Shown here: piece after piece, positions 44,476 through 55,569 of the stretch | Layout: each line of letters begins with the position of its first letter | Position numbering within the stretch: position 1 is the first letter of the stretch | DNA from: Zygaena filipendulae | Taxonomy: Eukaryota > Arthropoda > Insecta > Lepidoptera > Zygaenidae | Length of the DNA stretch: 64,000 nt | Reading direction: 5' to 3' | Assembly (NCBI GenBank): GCA_907165275.2 | Contig: OU015672.1 | Location: forward strand, 2,896,501-2,960,500 | The notes under the pieces: model-generated | What the model was told of the DNA's origin: nothing | The model's database searches: none | What the model saw: the letters and a program-made list of their open reading frames with translations, nothing else | Position numbers and translations under genes: made by a program

Positions 44476-44898
44476 AAAATTTTAACAAAAAAATTAAAAC
44501 CGACTTCCAAAAACACAAAACTAAAAAACTAAAAATAAAAAGCTAAAAATAACAAAATACCGATTTAATCCAAAAGACAAAAACACACGTAATATTATTA
44601 TTGGTTTGTGCTACCACTGATCGGTATGAAGTCGGTGACAAGCCAAATATGGAGGGGGAAGATGGGCTAAGTCGACTCCCGCCACCAGCTCTTCGTGAGC
44701 AGAACAACCCAAGTGGGCAGACACCAGCGGGCTTGTCACCGAATTCAAACCGATCAGTGGTAGCACAAACCAATAATAATATTACGTGTGTTTTTGTCTT
44801 TTGGATTAAATCGGTATTTTGTTATTTTTAGCTTTTTATTTTTAGTTTTTTAGTTTTGTGTTTTTGGAAGTCGGTTTTAATTTTTTTGTTAAAATTTT
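44476..44898. mobile_element. Fold-back (long inverted repeat) element
   Basis: Arms of about 167 bp (44476-44642 and 44731-44898) are almost perfectly complementary, separated by about 88 bp. Both arms contain 'aaaaccgacttccaaaaaca', a segment of AAAAT/AAAAC runs and 'ggtttgtgctaccactgatc'. The arms even give near-identical 76-codon ORFs on opposite strands ('MVCATTDRFEFGDKP' and 'MVCATTDRYEVGDKP'), which I regard as accidental. A transcript of either strand would form a long double-stranded hairpin. Confidence 0.85.
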
Positions 44899-45430
44899 TG
44901 GTTATTTCAAGTTTGTTTATAGTTGTAAAATTATCTTAACATTATGAAAAGTAGAAAATAGTTTCATTATAAAACAAGACAAACCTCAAATATACTAATT
45001 CATTTTGGATGATGCTGTTTTTGGTACTAATACTTGGATATTGTTGCTTTTGCACCAATGATGTTAGGATGTTGCTATTTTTGCTGTGATATAATTTTGA
45101 TTGCAAGATAAAATAATCTTGATACTTTTTAAATGTTTAGAAATGGTAAAATCGAACAATAATATCATATATGTATATATTTTTAATAATACATAAGTAT
45201 TGAAATATTTATGTAATCTACTTTATTGATGGACTTTAAAAATTAAGTTACGTTACGTTTCCAACTCGTCGGAATAGGTAAAATGCATATCAAACATGCA
45301 TGTCACCTGTTTCTTCCTGTAGTTCACAAAAGTCTTCCATGCCTTCAGCGGTTTCAACCTGAGATTTTTGTGGCAAGGTCTTGAAAAACATTAATTCCTG
45401 GTTTTGTTCCCAATCATCGCCCCAGTGGCT
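44899..45430. other. No gene seen
   Basis: AT-rich 3' flank of the next gene, with weak repetition of 'gttgctttttgc'-like sequence near 45015-45090. Confidence 0.3.
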
Positions 45431-46672
45431 TTATAACAGTGTTATAATAGTATATTTTCTTTTTGCACCAGATAATCTACATGTTGGGTTTATTTTTGAG
45501 GGATTTATCTTGGAAGTTGACTTTCCTTTTTTGCAAATATTTTTGCAGACTCCATCATCGGTTTTATAGTGGACATGTCCACCAATCAAAATGTTTCCTG
45601 CCCTTTTGGAACGTCTTAAAATAAAACGTTTACATAATTTAAATTGTAAGTGCCAGGTACCTACAGGTTTAAATACTTCTTGTGAAGCTGTCTTCCAGTC
45701 AAAAACTTCACAATCAGATCCAAATTTATTAATGGTGCTGAAGTTTGATATAATCTCCAAGTACTTTTGAGGGCTGTTTATGACTTCATATTTTCGGACT
45801 TCTTTTTCAATTTGAGCAAAAACTCTGGGGGTATGTAAGAATGTCCTACTACGGAAAAAAAATACAAATTCAATTTCATGGACATTTTGTGGTGCTTCGG
45901 TTAACCATTTTGACAACATAGCTAGCATGATGGTGTTTTTATTTGGATCCGCACATCCGTCCGAAATCAGTCTTACTTTTTTTACTGTAAAGTCAGTATT
46001 TTTCAGCCTATGATATAAGGCTGAAGCTATTTCATTGGCTGCTTTGGGATAACTTTCCTCAGTCCAGCAGTATGCAAAAACATCCTCAGGAAGCAATTTA
46101 CTTTTTGATGAGCCTACTGTGATCGTGGAGTTGTATAGGTAAATATTTCTTAGGTAAAATGCTACCTGGTCTGGAACTTTGAGCAAGTTCAAATTTTTCT
46201 CGCAGTCAAAACAAAATGTTATGAGGCTAGTGTTTTCTTCTTTCACTTTTTCGAAAAATCCCTTTGCTTTTAACTTATGTAACCTTTGGGTCACCATTAA
46301 GTCAAGACGTACTTTTTCGTCTTTTTCTTTTTTCATTTCTTCAGAAAATCTTAGGCAAGTGGCGCATATATCCGTTCTTGGAGTGCCAAATGAAAGATTA
46401 TATTTCGTGTTGAAAATACGTCGGAAATAGGACTTTTTGACCTTTAAGTCATTGGCAGTTTCAGAATTATACATCTTCCATAATCTATTGATTGATAATT
46501 CCGAAGAAAGATAGTACCTTTTAGTGTTTTCTCGACAGTAATGGGGTTCTTCACATGGAATCTTACTAATGAAGCTCATGACTGCTTCTCGGTTTGCTGT
46601 ATATTTCATAGAAACGTGATCGCCTCCTCTGTTTTTAGTCAAAAGTCTTCCAGTTTGGTAATATTCCTTCAT
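45431..46672 (-). CDS. DUF7869-type (Sola-like) transposase 2, scrambled catalytic block
   Basis: 413 codons, related to the six-exon protein at 6716-10664: shared 'HYCRENTKRYYLSSEL', 'FNTKYNLSFGTPRTDICATC', 'LITFCFDCEKNLN' and 'RLISDGCADPNKN'. The next conserved block should contain a His and Asp. Here it reads 'FFFRSRTFLHTPRVFAQIE', whereas the neighbouring frame over the same bases reads 'VVGHSYIPP'. This suggests two compensating indels that hide the motif. It also lacks the N-terminal part; a Harbinger element sits 70 bp upstream. Probably inactive. Confidence 0.65.
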   Translation of the reverse strand: MKEYYQTGRLLTKNRGGDHVSMKYTANREAVMSFISKIPCEEPHYCRENTKRYYLSSELSINRLWKMYNSETANDLKVKKSYFRRIFNTKYNLSFGTPRTDICATCLRFSEEMKKEKDEKVRLDLMVTQRLHKLKAKGFFEKVKEENTSLITFCFDCEKNLNLLKVPDQVAFYLRNIYLYNSTITVGSSKSKLLPEDVFAYCWTEESYPKAANEIASALYHRLKNTDFTVKKVRLISDGCADPNKNTIMLAMLSKWLTEAPQNVHEIEFVFFFRSRTFLHTPRVFAQIEKEVRKYEVINSPQKYLEIISNFSTINKFGSDCEVFDWKTASQEVFKPVGTWHLQFKLCKRFILRRSKRAGNILIGGHVHYKTDDGVCKNICKKGKSTSKINPSKINPTCRLSGAKRKYTIITLL

Positions 46673-46859
46673 GATACCTCAGAGTAAATAACTACGTACT
46701 ATACAGAGGGACAACGTCCATACATTAAAAGTTACCACCTTAAGGGCCCCCGCGCACTAGGCAGCCTGGCTGCGCAGCCAGGCTGCGGCAGCCAGAATAT
46801 TTGCGCAGCCAGTTATAACAGCCAATCAACGACTAGTCTAGATCCTTCCGTCGAGCAAT

Positions 46860-48972
46860 ATGGACGTGGAAGAACTTATAATTATTGCTTACCTATCTCG
46901 TAAAAAACGCAAAATAAAGAAAAGATACTGGATTCATCCTCTTTTTCTAGAAAGACACTCAAAAGGCTTATTCCAAACCTATTTCAAAGATATTCGCGCA
47001 TTCCCAGACCGGTTTTTTAACTACACGAGGATGTCAGTGCAATCGTTTGATAACCTTTTGGAAAAAATACGAAATTCAATCAATGGCATTGATACTCCTA
47101 TGCGAGCTTGTATAAAACCTGAAGAAAAACTGGTGATAACTTTGAGGTGAGTACGAAAATGAAAGATATTGTTAATCAGTCTCTTAACATTTATTAGGTA
47201 TTTATTTCTTACATGTATGGTAATGAATTACCTAGTCCAAGTTGTCCTGTGTAGTAAATAATTCTAGTAATTCAGAACCCTGAGACACATCTGTTGCATT
47301 TGTGTCAGTTGGTGATAACGCATCAGTATAAACAGTATTATCTTGCCTGTCTGGAACAGCCGTAGAATACCCACGGCGGCCTTCAGTGGTCGAGGCTTCT
47401 GGTCTATAATTCGAGTGTGTCGAGTATCCATAGCGATACTGCCCACTGCTTGTGGTTTCCGGTCCATATTCAGTCGAGTATCCTTGACCTTGGCGATATT
47501 GTCCACTGAACGATGTTTGTGGTCTATATGATCTGGCGGCCGATGCCCCTGGTTCATAATCAACATTACGTTGGCGAAACGGACTAAATTCGGAATCGTG
47601 AGTTTGCATTTGAGCTCTTTTTATTATTTTATTATTAACTCCATTTTTGTAGAAAGCTTACGATGTCTCGGGATGTTTTTAAAATCATCTAGAAGTGAAA
47701 GTATAAACAGTCTATCTGAATCAGACTCTTGCTGTCTTTCACGCTCTTCTCTCATTACAATACTTTCCCTTAATACCTGCACCAAATTATCGTCGTCACT
47801 TGTCTTCTTCTTTTTGGAAACAGGTCGTTCACCTTGAGTACTACCGCTGCTAGCGTTGGTTTCGGCAGTGCGTGTTTCATCCATGCTATTTTGAGTTTCA
47901 TTAATTACCACGGTAGGCCGAAGAAAATGAAGTTGTTCGAAATATACGTATGGACTCTTACGCGAAGCTGCTGATCCACTTTTAATACCAGCTCTGCGTT
48001 TTACTTCCCTGCTGTAACTAGTCCTGATGTTCTTCCACTTGCTCTGTAGAGATTTACCTGAAAATTATATTTGTTCTTTGTTACAGATATCTTGCTACAG
48101 GATGTTCTTTAATGGAATTGAGTCATAATTATCGGATTGGACATACAACTGTCCGAGATATCATACATGAAGTTTGTATGGCGATTTGGGAGAATATGAG
48201 ACAGTCATCGTTTCCAGAATTAAATGAAGAGAGGTGGCTTGAAATAGCAAAAGGTTTCAATGAAAATGCAAATTATCCCAATTGCGTTGGTGCCATCGAT
48301 GGCAAGCATATAAGAGTGATAAAACCCAGCGATTCAGGGTCACTGTACTATAATTATAAAAATTATTTTTCCATCGTTTTACTTGCTGTATGCGATGCAG
48401 ATTACAAATTCACATATATAGATGTTGGGGCTTATGGAAAATGTAGTGACTCATCGATATATAAAAAATCCATTTTGTATCAAAAACTTGTCAACAAAGA
48501 TTTACAAATTCCGGAGAAGCGCCCCATATCAAATAATGGAGTACCGATGCCATACGTCATAGTGGGGGATGAGGCATTTGGCTTATGTGAAAATTTAATG
48601 AGACCTTATGGAGGTAGGAGTTTAACAGCGGAGAAAAGAATCTTCAACTATAGACTGTCTCGGGCAAGGCGGTACATAGAATGCACGTTTGGGATATTAG
48701 CCAACAAATGGAGAATTTTTCACCGCCCACTAGATGTCCGACAGGAACTTGCAATAGCCATAGTACAAGCTTGCTGTGTCTTACATAACTACGTGCGCGA
48801 AAGAGACGGGTATAGGTTTCAAGACACACTGTACGTTCCACCAGAACTGGAAATAACCGGTGGACCCACAAATAGAGGAAGCCGATCATCAGCATCCTAT
48901 AGGGATTTATTTGCGGATTATTTTATTAATGCAAATCCGTTAGAATGGCAAAACAGATATGCATTAGAATAG
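46860..48972 (+). CDS. Harbinger DDE transposase 2 (two exons, intact)
   Basis: Exon 1 46860-47146 (ATG at 46860, 'MDVEELIIIAYLSRKKRKIK') and exon 2 48087-48972 join at AG|GTGAGT...TTACAG to 'ITLRYLATGCSL'. About 390 residues with no stop. The N-terminal helix-turn-helix region is followed by 'NCVGAIDGKHIRV' (Asp), 'FTYIDVGAYGKCSDS' (Asp) and 'FNYRLSRARRYIECTFGILA' (Glu). It cuts and joins the element at TWA sites together with the MADF partner. Exon 2 lies in the MADF gene's intron. It appears able to encode active enzyme. Confidence 0.9.
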
Positions 48973-49315
48973 TGCCTACCTATTTATCTAAATAAAACAT
49001 TGAAGTGAAAATACCTAGTTAAGTACCAAAAAAGAACAATAACGAATACATAGTTATTCTGCGATACTTTACAAAAATATTGATTGGTGTTGCAGAATCA
49101 CCCTATATTATACTGTATAATCCAGATAATAAAAATACATGCTTACCAAATTCTTTTTTGTCATTTTCTGATAAACTTTCCGAGCACATTTGGTTCGTGA
49201 TTTCTTCCCATCTTCTTTTCTTTAAATCCCGATCACTGTATTCTTCCGATGTTATATCCCAAATTGCTTTACGGCTTTCAATTTCCCGAATAAATTTCTC
49301 TGTATCGAAAGTCAT
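47232..49315 (-). CDS. Harbinger MADF protein 2 (two exons, C-terminal frameshift)
   Basis: Exon 1 49315-49147 ('FIREIESRKAIWDITSEEYS') and exon 2 from 48057, joined by GTAAGC...TTTCAG to 'FGKSLQSKWKNIRTSYSREV', complete a MADF domain. Then come a basic/acidic linker and a BESS-like 'DRLFILSLLDDFKNIPRHRK'. This frame stops at 47624, while 47609-47232 continues in another frame with a Tyr/Gly/Ser-rich repeat ('RPQTSFSGQYRQGQGYSTEY'). A missing base in the A-run near 47640 would explain the break. The tail may be dispensable. Confidence 0.75.
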
Positions 49316-49563
49316 CTTATCAAAGTTCGGAACGCAAAATACGTCTGGCTGCTACAACTAGTGCGCGGAGACTGACCGCAGCCACATACATTCGCCTACA
49401 CACGTTCTGGCTGCGCGTAGCCAGCTGGCTGCCGTGCATATAGGCGCGTTTCATTGGCTGCCGCAGCCGAGATTTCGTGGCTGCCTAGTGCGTGGGCTCC
49501 CTAACAACGTCATATGTTTGACTGGCTGCCGCAGCCTGGCTGCCTAGTGCGCGGGGGGCCTAA

Positions 49564-50497
49564 CTCGCGCAATTACAGCGCCGGTGGTGAGTACTATGTA
49601 CTACGTGATCGAACACCAATGTTTTGATAGGTTTGTTGTCCAGTAAAATCACTAGATGGCGCTTACTTTCACCGCCACCGCAAAGACAGGCTCAGAGCTC
49701 ACAGAGTAATATACTATAACAAGGGTCGGTCAAGGGGTAATAAATATACATAAATGTACGTAATATATTTATTACTCTGAGCTAATATTATACGTGAATG
49801 CCAAACTTACGCTTCCACGACTTATCGGCTCAACCGATCATTACGAAATTTTGCATACGCGTCTCAGAGTAAATAATATAGTACGTACCTATACGCGTTG
49901 TCAGGGGTACATAAAAGGACATTTTTTTCTTGGGATTCCCGCGGGAACCCCGTTACAGCTACTATTTATTTATTTTGTTTTTTTATTTTTATCTGTACGT
50001 GATGTTTCTTTACTTTGTGACTTGTGTTTGTACTTAATATAGAAAATGCGTACGGCAAAAAACTACCTAGTTAATTAGATCGCAAAGTAAATACATACAT
50101 CATACATACTACAGCAAATTATAAACGGTATAAATTAAACAAAAAATATTACATTAATGGTCTATTTATTGATATGAATATTCCATAGTTAAAAATATGA
50201 ATATTTTAGGGAATTAAAGACATGTTGTCAATCGAATATTCTTATATATTGTCAAATTTAAATTAATAATAAAAAAGGAACATAGCAAAAGAAAACTCCC
50301 AGTGTATATTAGAAAACGTACAAAAAGGTTTTAACACTATTTATTCTGCATAATTCTTAATTTTTCGACGGACTGTTGCAAATTTTTTTTTGAAGTTTTA
50401 CAGTAGTAAATTTTAACAAGAACTAATTTTTCTAAAACATAAATACAATGATCTTCACAAGTTTTAATTTCTATATATTTTTTAATTTCATTTAAAA
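49564..50497. other. No gene seen (about 930 bp)
   Basis: 49564-49700 is mildly GC-rich. 'tcagagtaaataatatagta' near 49856 resembles 46678-46700, so it may be split flank of the DUF7869-type element. 49923-49950 ('gggattcccgcgggaacccc') is a GC dyad. Otherwise AT-rich. Confidence 0.35.
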
Positions 50498-51436
50498 TTA
50501 ATAATTGGTGTGGATCGTTAATAATTTCATTCTTTGAGAGAAAAATGTTATTGCATTCTTCGCAATTGTACTTTTGATAGCACTTTCTTGCAAGATACCC
50601 CGCAAAATAGGCGATAGAACAATCTTCAAGTGTATTTTGGATTGATTCACCCTCACTGGGTTTAGTTTGAGAGAAATATTGTAAATTTGTAAATTTGTAG
50701 TTGATGTTGATGGTTCATCTAATTCTAGCAGATATGTCTGAGATGGTTCAGCAGTTCCAAGAGAACTTTTTTCATTTATTGGACTCACTGAAAAGTCTGC
50801 ATCACTTTGATCCACCTCCTCCAAAATAAATTTGTCTCGGTCATCTTCACAATTTCCTGCATTTGTGGATATCAATCCATTTAATAAGTGATTGCGAAAT
50901 ATGGATCTCAATTGCTTAGCAGTTGGATTTCTGTTACATCCTGTTTTCAGTCTGTACAGACCAAATAAATTTTCTATGACATCTTGATTAAGTCTCTATG
51001 TCATTATAAACATAACTCCAATTTTGCTCTCTTCTTCAAAGAGACTTAATATTGCGCTTATTGACTGCTTCATCCCTATAAAACTTGGAGGAATTGTTTC
51101 CATTTTAGTGCCATCTTTCTTGTAGGTAATTTTTCTCAAATTTTCCATCATATGTAGCCCATCTAACAAAGTTTTGCGAACCGCATCATTTTTTTTTGTT
51201 AAAGCGCGTTTGTAGGGGTTACAATTTTTTAAACTTCGGCTATTTAAGGCATCAAAAAGGTTATTGATTTCTTCAATAAATTTTGCGGTATTTGAAGCTG
51301 TTTCGCTCTTCAATTCCCCTGTTGAGACCGCGGTTTTCATTGCTGCAGCTACTGAATGGCTAAAAACCTGTGTTACCAATTTCACTTTCATCTTTTGAAA
51401 AGGGTTGGGGCTTAAATGTGCCCCAACATAAAGCAA
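50498..51436 (-). pseudogene. P-element (THAP9-like) transposase, C-terminal half
   Basis: 51436-50996 reads 'KMKVKLVTQVFSHSVAAAMK', 'TAKFIEEINNLFDALNSRSL' and 'MKQSISAILSLFEEES', the central and GTP-binding insertion region of P-element/THAP9 transposases. After a break the next frame gives 'CNRNPTAKQLRSIFRNHLL' (50935-50890), the conserved C-terminal motif, then a Ser/Glu-rich tail. The THAP finger and N-terminal catalytic residues are absent. A sister fragment is at 17675. Confidence 0.75.
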
Positions 51437-51575
51437 GATTCATGTAACACCCGGGGGACACACAATACACATCCTATGAATTTAGGTAGTTACCTACTTC
51501 ATACAAAAAGCAATAGGTAACTAGGGTTAAGTAAAATATCTGACTAGGCCTGCCCAGACACGACGTAACGTGAAT

Positions 51576-51936
51576 CTTTTTTTTTTTTTTTTATGTCATA
51601 GGGGGCAAACGGGCAAGTGGTACACCTGATGGTAAGTAATTACCACCGCCCATAGACATCTGCAACACCAGAAGGCATGCAGGTGCGGCCGACCTGGAAT
51701 GGGGATGGGAACTGGCTTTCAAGTGGGGCTGCCGGAACACACCGTTAGGTGCTTGGCGACAGATTTGCAACTTGAAGGTGGTAGCTAGCCAGCCGGGCAC
51801 TAGAGAGCGCCCTACCACCATGCTATGGTTTCCTCACGATGTTTTCCTTCACCGACAGCTCAAGCTCATTGTTAGGGTTTGAACCTACACCTTGCGGCGT
51901 ATAATCCGAACGCACTAACCACTGAGCTATCATCGC
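51576..51936 (-). mobile_element. tRNA-derived SINE
   Basis: Read on the minus strand, the head has an A-box-like TAGCTCAGTGGTTAGTGCG (51914-51932) and a B-box-like GGTTCAAACCC (51875-51885), the internal promoter of RNA polymerase III. It ends in a poly(A) tail (the T run at 51576-51592 on the plus strand). The body ('gcaccaagcgggcaa'-type sequence with 'taccatcaggtgtaccactt') is a known style of moth SINE. Not a tRNA gene: the cloverleaf does not continue past the B box. Confidence 0.75.
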
Positions 51937-52245
51937 TTTACAACCACAAGGTGAAAAACAACACAGAGCATTCCATATAGTGTGGTTCTTATTATTACCA
52001 TTAAACTCTCATTGACGCGAGTGGACTCCAACAAGTCATTTATGCATGTGTTTTAGTATGTATTGTGAGTAAATTGCATCTTTATGTTTTAGTTATTAAT
52101 TATTAGTATCTAGTATTAATTATATTAATTATTGTTTTGTTTGCACACCCCATCTTCTATATCTCTCTGTCTACCCAATGGTTAACTGGTAGAGAATGCC
52201 GCAAGGCATTAAGTTCGCCATTTGTACACACTGTGCAATAAAGAA

Positions 52246-52276
<31 letters not shown>

Positions 52277-52334
52277 ACCGCGGGGCACGTCTAGTTCTAC
52301 AATATTTTACAAAGATTTTGTATTATAGTGCGTT
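51937..52334. other. LINE 3' tail and Helitron-type end
   Basis: 52165-52275 ('aatggttaactggtagagaa' to 'gtgcaataaagaataaataa', then an AAAT microsatellite) is a common lepidopteran LINE 3' end. It is followed by 'ccgcggggcacgtctagtt' (to 52291), which looks like a Helitron 3' terminus. No gene. Confidence 0.5.
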
Positions 52335-52337
52335 TAA

Positions 52338-52860
52338 GGGCCGGCGCTCACTGACGGTGTGGCACGGAATGGCACAGCAGGTTATGCTGCGGCATCCCGC
52401 GACGTCCCGTGGCATGCCGGAGCATCTCGCGGCTTGCCGGGGCATCACGTGGCATGCCGTGGCATCCTGCTGAAAGCCCAGCCACTCTCGCATCAACCAG
52501 TTTTGCTCCACGCGGATTCGAAGTTGGTTGTGTCGTTCGTTATGGTTGACTGGGATTTAGTATTAATAGCACTTCTAGCTGAAGATGAAGAGAGACAAAT
52601 AAGAACTGCCAATTTGAGGAAAAGACAATTCTGGGTGCATAATGGAGAACAAGATCTACTAATGGTGAATTCAGCAACTTGTTTAATGATTTGAGATACG
52701 ACATGCGAAAATTCTATGATTATTACAGAATGGACTATGAAAAATTTGAAATGTTAAGTGATTGCTAAAATCGTATACAAATAAAACCAAAACTAATTTT
52801 CGATCGGCTATACCTGTTGCAGAGAGATTGTCTGTATGTTTAAGGTAAGTGCATATTACA
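52338..52860 (+). pseudogene. PIF/Harbinger element 4, decayed left part
   Basis: TAA (52335-52337) followed by GGGCCGGCGCTCACTGACGG and dense 'ggcatgccg'-type palindromes, then ATG 52542 'MVDWDLVLIALLAEDEERQI' and 'RTANLRKRQFWVH'. After a frame change come 'FSNLFNDLRYDMRKFYDYYR' and a further frame 'KSYTNKTKTNFRSAIPVAER', ending LR|GTAAGT at about 52847. This is exon 1 of a Harbinger transposase with at least two frame breaks. Exon 2 and the MADF gene are gone; a mariner fragment follows. Confidence 0.7.
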
Positions 52861-52967
52861 TCACAATGATTAATTTAATTTTTACCTTCCGACATATAAT
52901 ACATACATACCTAGCTAGCTTTTTCTAGCTATTACATTACAATGTAAGTTATATGTATGTACAGGGT

Positions 52968-53588
52968 CCGCCAAATAACTTTTTTTTTTAAATGCTATAA
53001 AAAAAACTATAATAGTCCAGCGGTGTCAAATCGCAGCTCCGAGGTGGCCAAACGACATCAGCTCTGCGGCTGATAATGCGATCTTCAAAAACAGGGCGCA
53101 AAACATCGAGTGTAGCTTCGGCTGTGTGGCACGTAGCGCCGTCCTGTTGAAACCAAATGTTGCCAATATCCTCCTTAAATTTTTGTGAACAAAAATACGT
53201 TCAACATGGCCCGATAACGATCGCCATTGACTGTAACGGCCACTCCTTGCTCATTTTCGAAGAAAAATGGCCCAATTATGCCTCTGGATCAAAATCCGCA
53301 CCAAACAGTGACTCGTTTTGGGTGTACCGGCTTTTCAATGTATGCGTGCGGGTTTTGTGTGCCCCAAATGCGACAATTTTGCTTGTTTACATACCCGCCA
53401 AGATCAAAATGAGCTTCATCCGAAAAGATGATTTTTTTGGCAAAATCGGCATCTTCTGTAAGTCGATCGCTGGCCCACTCAGTGAAGCGAAAACGCATTG
53501 GATGGTCAGTTGGCTTCAACTCCTGAACCAATTGGACTTTGTATGGCGTCATACCAAGGTCTTTATGCTAAATTCGTCTCAATGATGT
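52968..53588 (-). pseudogene. DD41D mariner, C-terminal part
   Basis: Minus strand: 'HKDLGMTPYKVQLVQELKPT', 'KKIIFSDEAHFDLGGYVNKQ' (first Asp), then with a frame break 'IWFQQDGATCHTAEATLDVL' (second Asp) and 'SCDLTPLDYY' (third Asp, 41 residues after the second). The stretch after the third Asp is lost. The left edge 'acagggtccgccaaataact' (from 52968) looks like its terminal repeat. A third family of the DD41D group here. Its N-terminus lies at 58434-58670. Confidence 0.75.
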
Positions 53589-53784
53589 TGTAACTTACCC
53601 ACCCCTCGCGAATGTTAGACGACCCCCTTTTTCTACTTTTTTAGTTATTTGGCCTGATTGACTAGTGATTAGAACTCTAATTTTGTTGTATTCGAGTAAC
53701 CTATGATTCTTTTAGGTTGGGATTGAACTATCGTTTAGGTATTTGCATATTAGATTTTAATTATTCTAACTAATTTTAGATTCG

Positions 53785-53925
53785 ATACACGAACGGTTTA
53801 ATACCTAGATCTACTAACGAGCGATTTCAATACACGAACGGTTTAATACCTAGATCTACTAACGAGCGATTTCAATACACGAACGGTTTAATACCTAGTT
53901 GGACCTACCCGCGAACGATTTCCTA
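53785..53925. repeat. 45-bp tandem repeat, three copies
   Basis: 'cacgaacggtttaataccta' recurs at spacing 45 (the GAACGG cores are at 53791, 53836 and 53881), followed by a pair of looser units ('ttgctttaggtgg' near 53960 and 54007). Inside the TG...CA insertion. Confidence 0.8.
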
Positions 53926-54059
53926 CTCTTTTAATTTTATCTAGACGATCTAATGATTTTTGCTTTAGGTGGTTGATCTAATCTACCTAGACGTTCTAAC
54001 GAATTTTGCTTTAGGTGGATGATCTATTTTTAATTAGTTTATTAGACTACCTCCCTAAT

Positions 54060-55560
54060 GTCTCGGTATGTTATTTTATTGTTTCCCGGCCTAATTCCCT
54101 ATTTTAGAGTTTTGTCCTAATTCTATCTATTAGTTTGTCTGATTATTTTTAGTTTAGTTTTTGGTCCCTAATGTGTAACTATCCCTACAATTTGCCTAGC
54201 TTGTGTTTATTGGATTGATCCCCAGTTCTGTTCTGCGTTCAAGGGAACGTCTTTCATTTTCATGTTACACTCGGTGGTAGAGAGGCTCCAATGTGATATC
54301 GTGTTGCGATTTGATTCACATCTTTGGTCGTGATTGATACCCGTCTGACGACGGATAACACACGCACCTATAAACTTATAGGGGAATGTAATGTGTTAAA
54401 AACACATTTCCCGAACGAAGTACAAGAGTTTTGACCTATCCTACTGTAAATATGGCTTCCATAAACAATAATCTTGATTATTAATATCATATATTTTATT
54501 AGCAATTAAGATTACTGCCTGGAAGGCGGCTTAGCCCCGTCCTGCGCTACTCCACGGTGGTGGCCATCCTCCTGCTTAAAGCAGTTGCCACCCCCCCCCC
54601 CCCCCATGTTTCACGAGGCTGAGCATAATTTTGTAGATCATTCACCAGCATCCATTTCAGGAATCCAGTGAGGAGACTGTACGTCCCTAGTCCGAAGACT
54701 ACCGTCGCGTTGGAGCTATGGTGGGCCCTTGAATATGTGCCAGTCCGCAGACCAGGGTTGGAAGATGGACACGCCACAACCGAACCCCAGCACAGTGATC
54801 CAAAATTGTATGTGTGGTATGGAACCAATCTCCACTGGAACCTGGAACTTCAGCTGTCGAACTCTCTATTTTACTGCAAGCAGTATAGCCGTAGCTTTTG
54901 AATTGAGTTGAATCTCTCTCACCCTTGTGAACCCACTAGGGCATCCAACTCGTTCTGCCACATCAGAACATTTGTATACACATAGCCTCTACACGACTGT
55001 CTCGATCGCAAAGCGTTGAGACCTACATAAGCATACATGCGGTTGCGAGTCACACACAGTAGCTCCAGTCTGTCTCCACAGCCTGCAATCGTAATTCAGC
55101 GCGCATTGGCCAACTATATTTGTAATAAAAAGAAAGGATAGAGAGCGATCAACTCTTCCTTAGTGTAGGAATGAGGACCCACGTCTCTTATTTGCCGTAT
55201 TCGTAGTTTATGTGACTTGAATAACACGGAAGGCGTTGTTATTCAAGAGGCAAGATACAATACATGTGCAACGAAACCCGCCTCGGCGCAGACGACTCAA
55301 GGTGCGGACTTCCACCCATCTACACCGTCGTATGCTCGTGACGCGCGGCGCCTAATCGGTTAGAATCAGAGCACCGTCACTGCAACACGTTTGATTCAAG
55401 CCTTATTCGGTATTGAGATGATTTGTAATTCATCTAATAAAATTACAAACCATACACAACTCTTTGTTTGACCTTCCTTGTGATAAATGTTTTTAAGTCT
55501 ACGCCCACGTTATCCTAACGGACTACTGCGCGTTAACAGACCCTCGCACAAAACATTTAT
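54060..55560. other. No gene recognised inside the TG...CA insertion
   Basis: A C-run of about 17 at 54588-54604 ends a minus-strand 93-codon ORF region (54547-54828) that I do not recognise. The 20-base piece 'atttgtaataaaaagaaagg' occurs at 55119 and again at 55739, suggesting old internal duplication. No firm feature. Confidence 0.35.
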
Positions 55561-55569
55561 TCACTCTGC

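Larger units (their letters stand above)
46744..49560. mobile_element. PIF/Harbinger element 2, complete (2817 bp)
   Basis: Terminal repeats GGGCCCCCGCGCACTAGGCA and GGCCCCCCGCGCACTAGGCA (right end, complement) differ at one position in 20. TAA flanks both sides (46741-46743, 49561-49563), the Harbinger target duplication. Subterminal 'ggctgcgcagccagg' repeats are dense at both ends. Contains both expected genes. A second end-like copy lies just inside the right end (49478-49503). Confidence 0.9.

Noticed and set aside
44543..44831. Two similar 76-codon ORFs on opposite strands
   Set aside because: They are the two arms of the fold-back element read in mirror image, not genes.
51868..51936. 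tRNA gene
   Set aside because: A and B boxes are present but the sequence continues into a SINE body and poly(A) tail; no acceptor stem closes.
54547..54828. 93-codon minus ORF in the TG...CA insertion as retroviral protein
   Set aside because: No gag, protease or envelope motif; the C-run makes the frame meaningless at one end.
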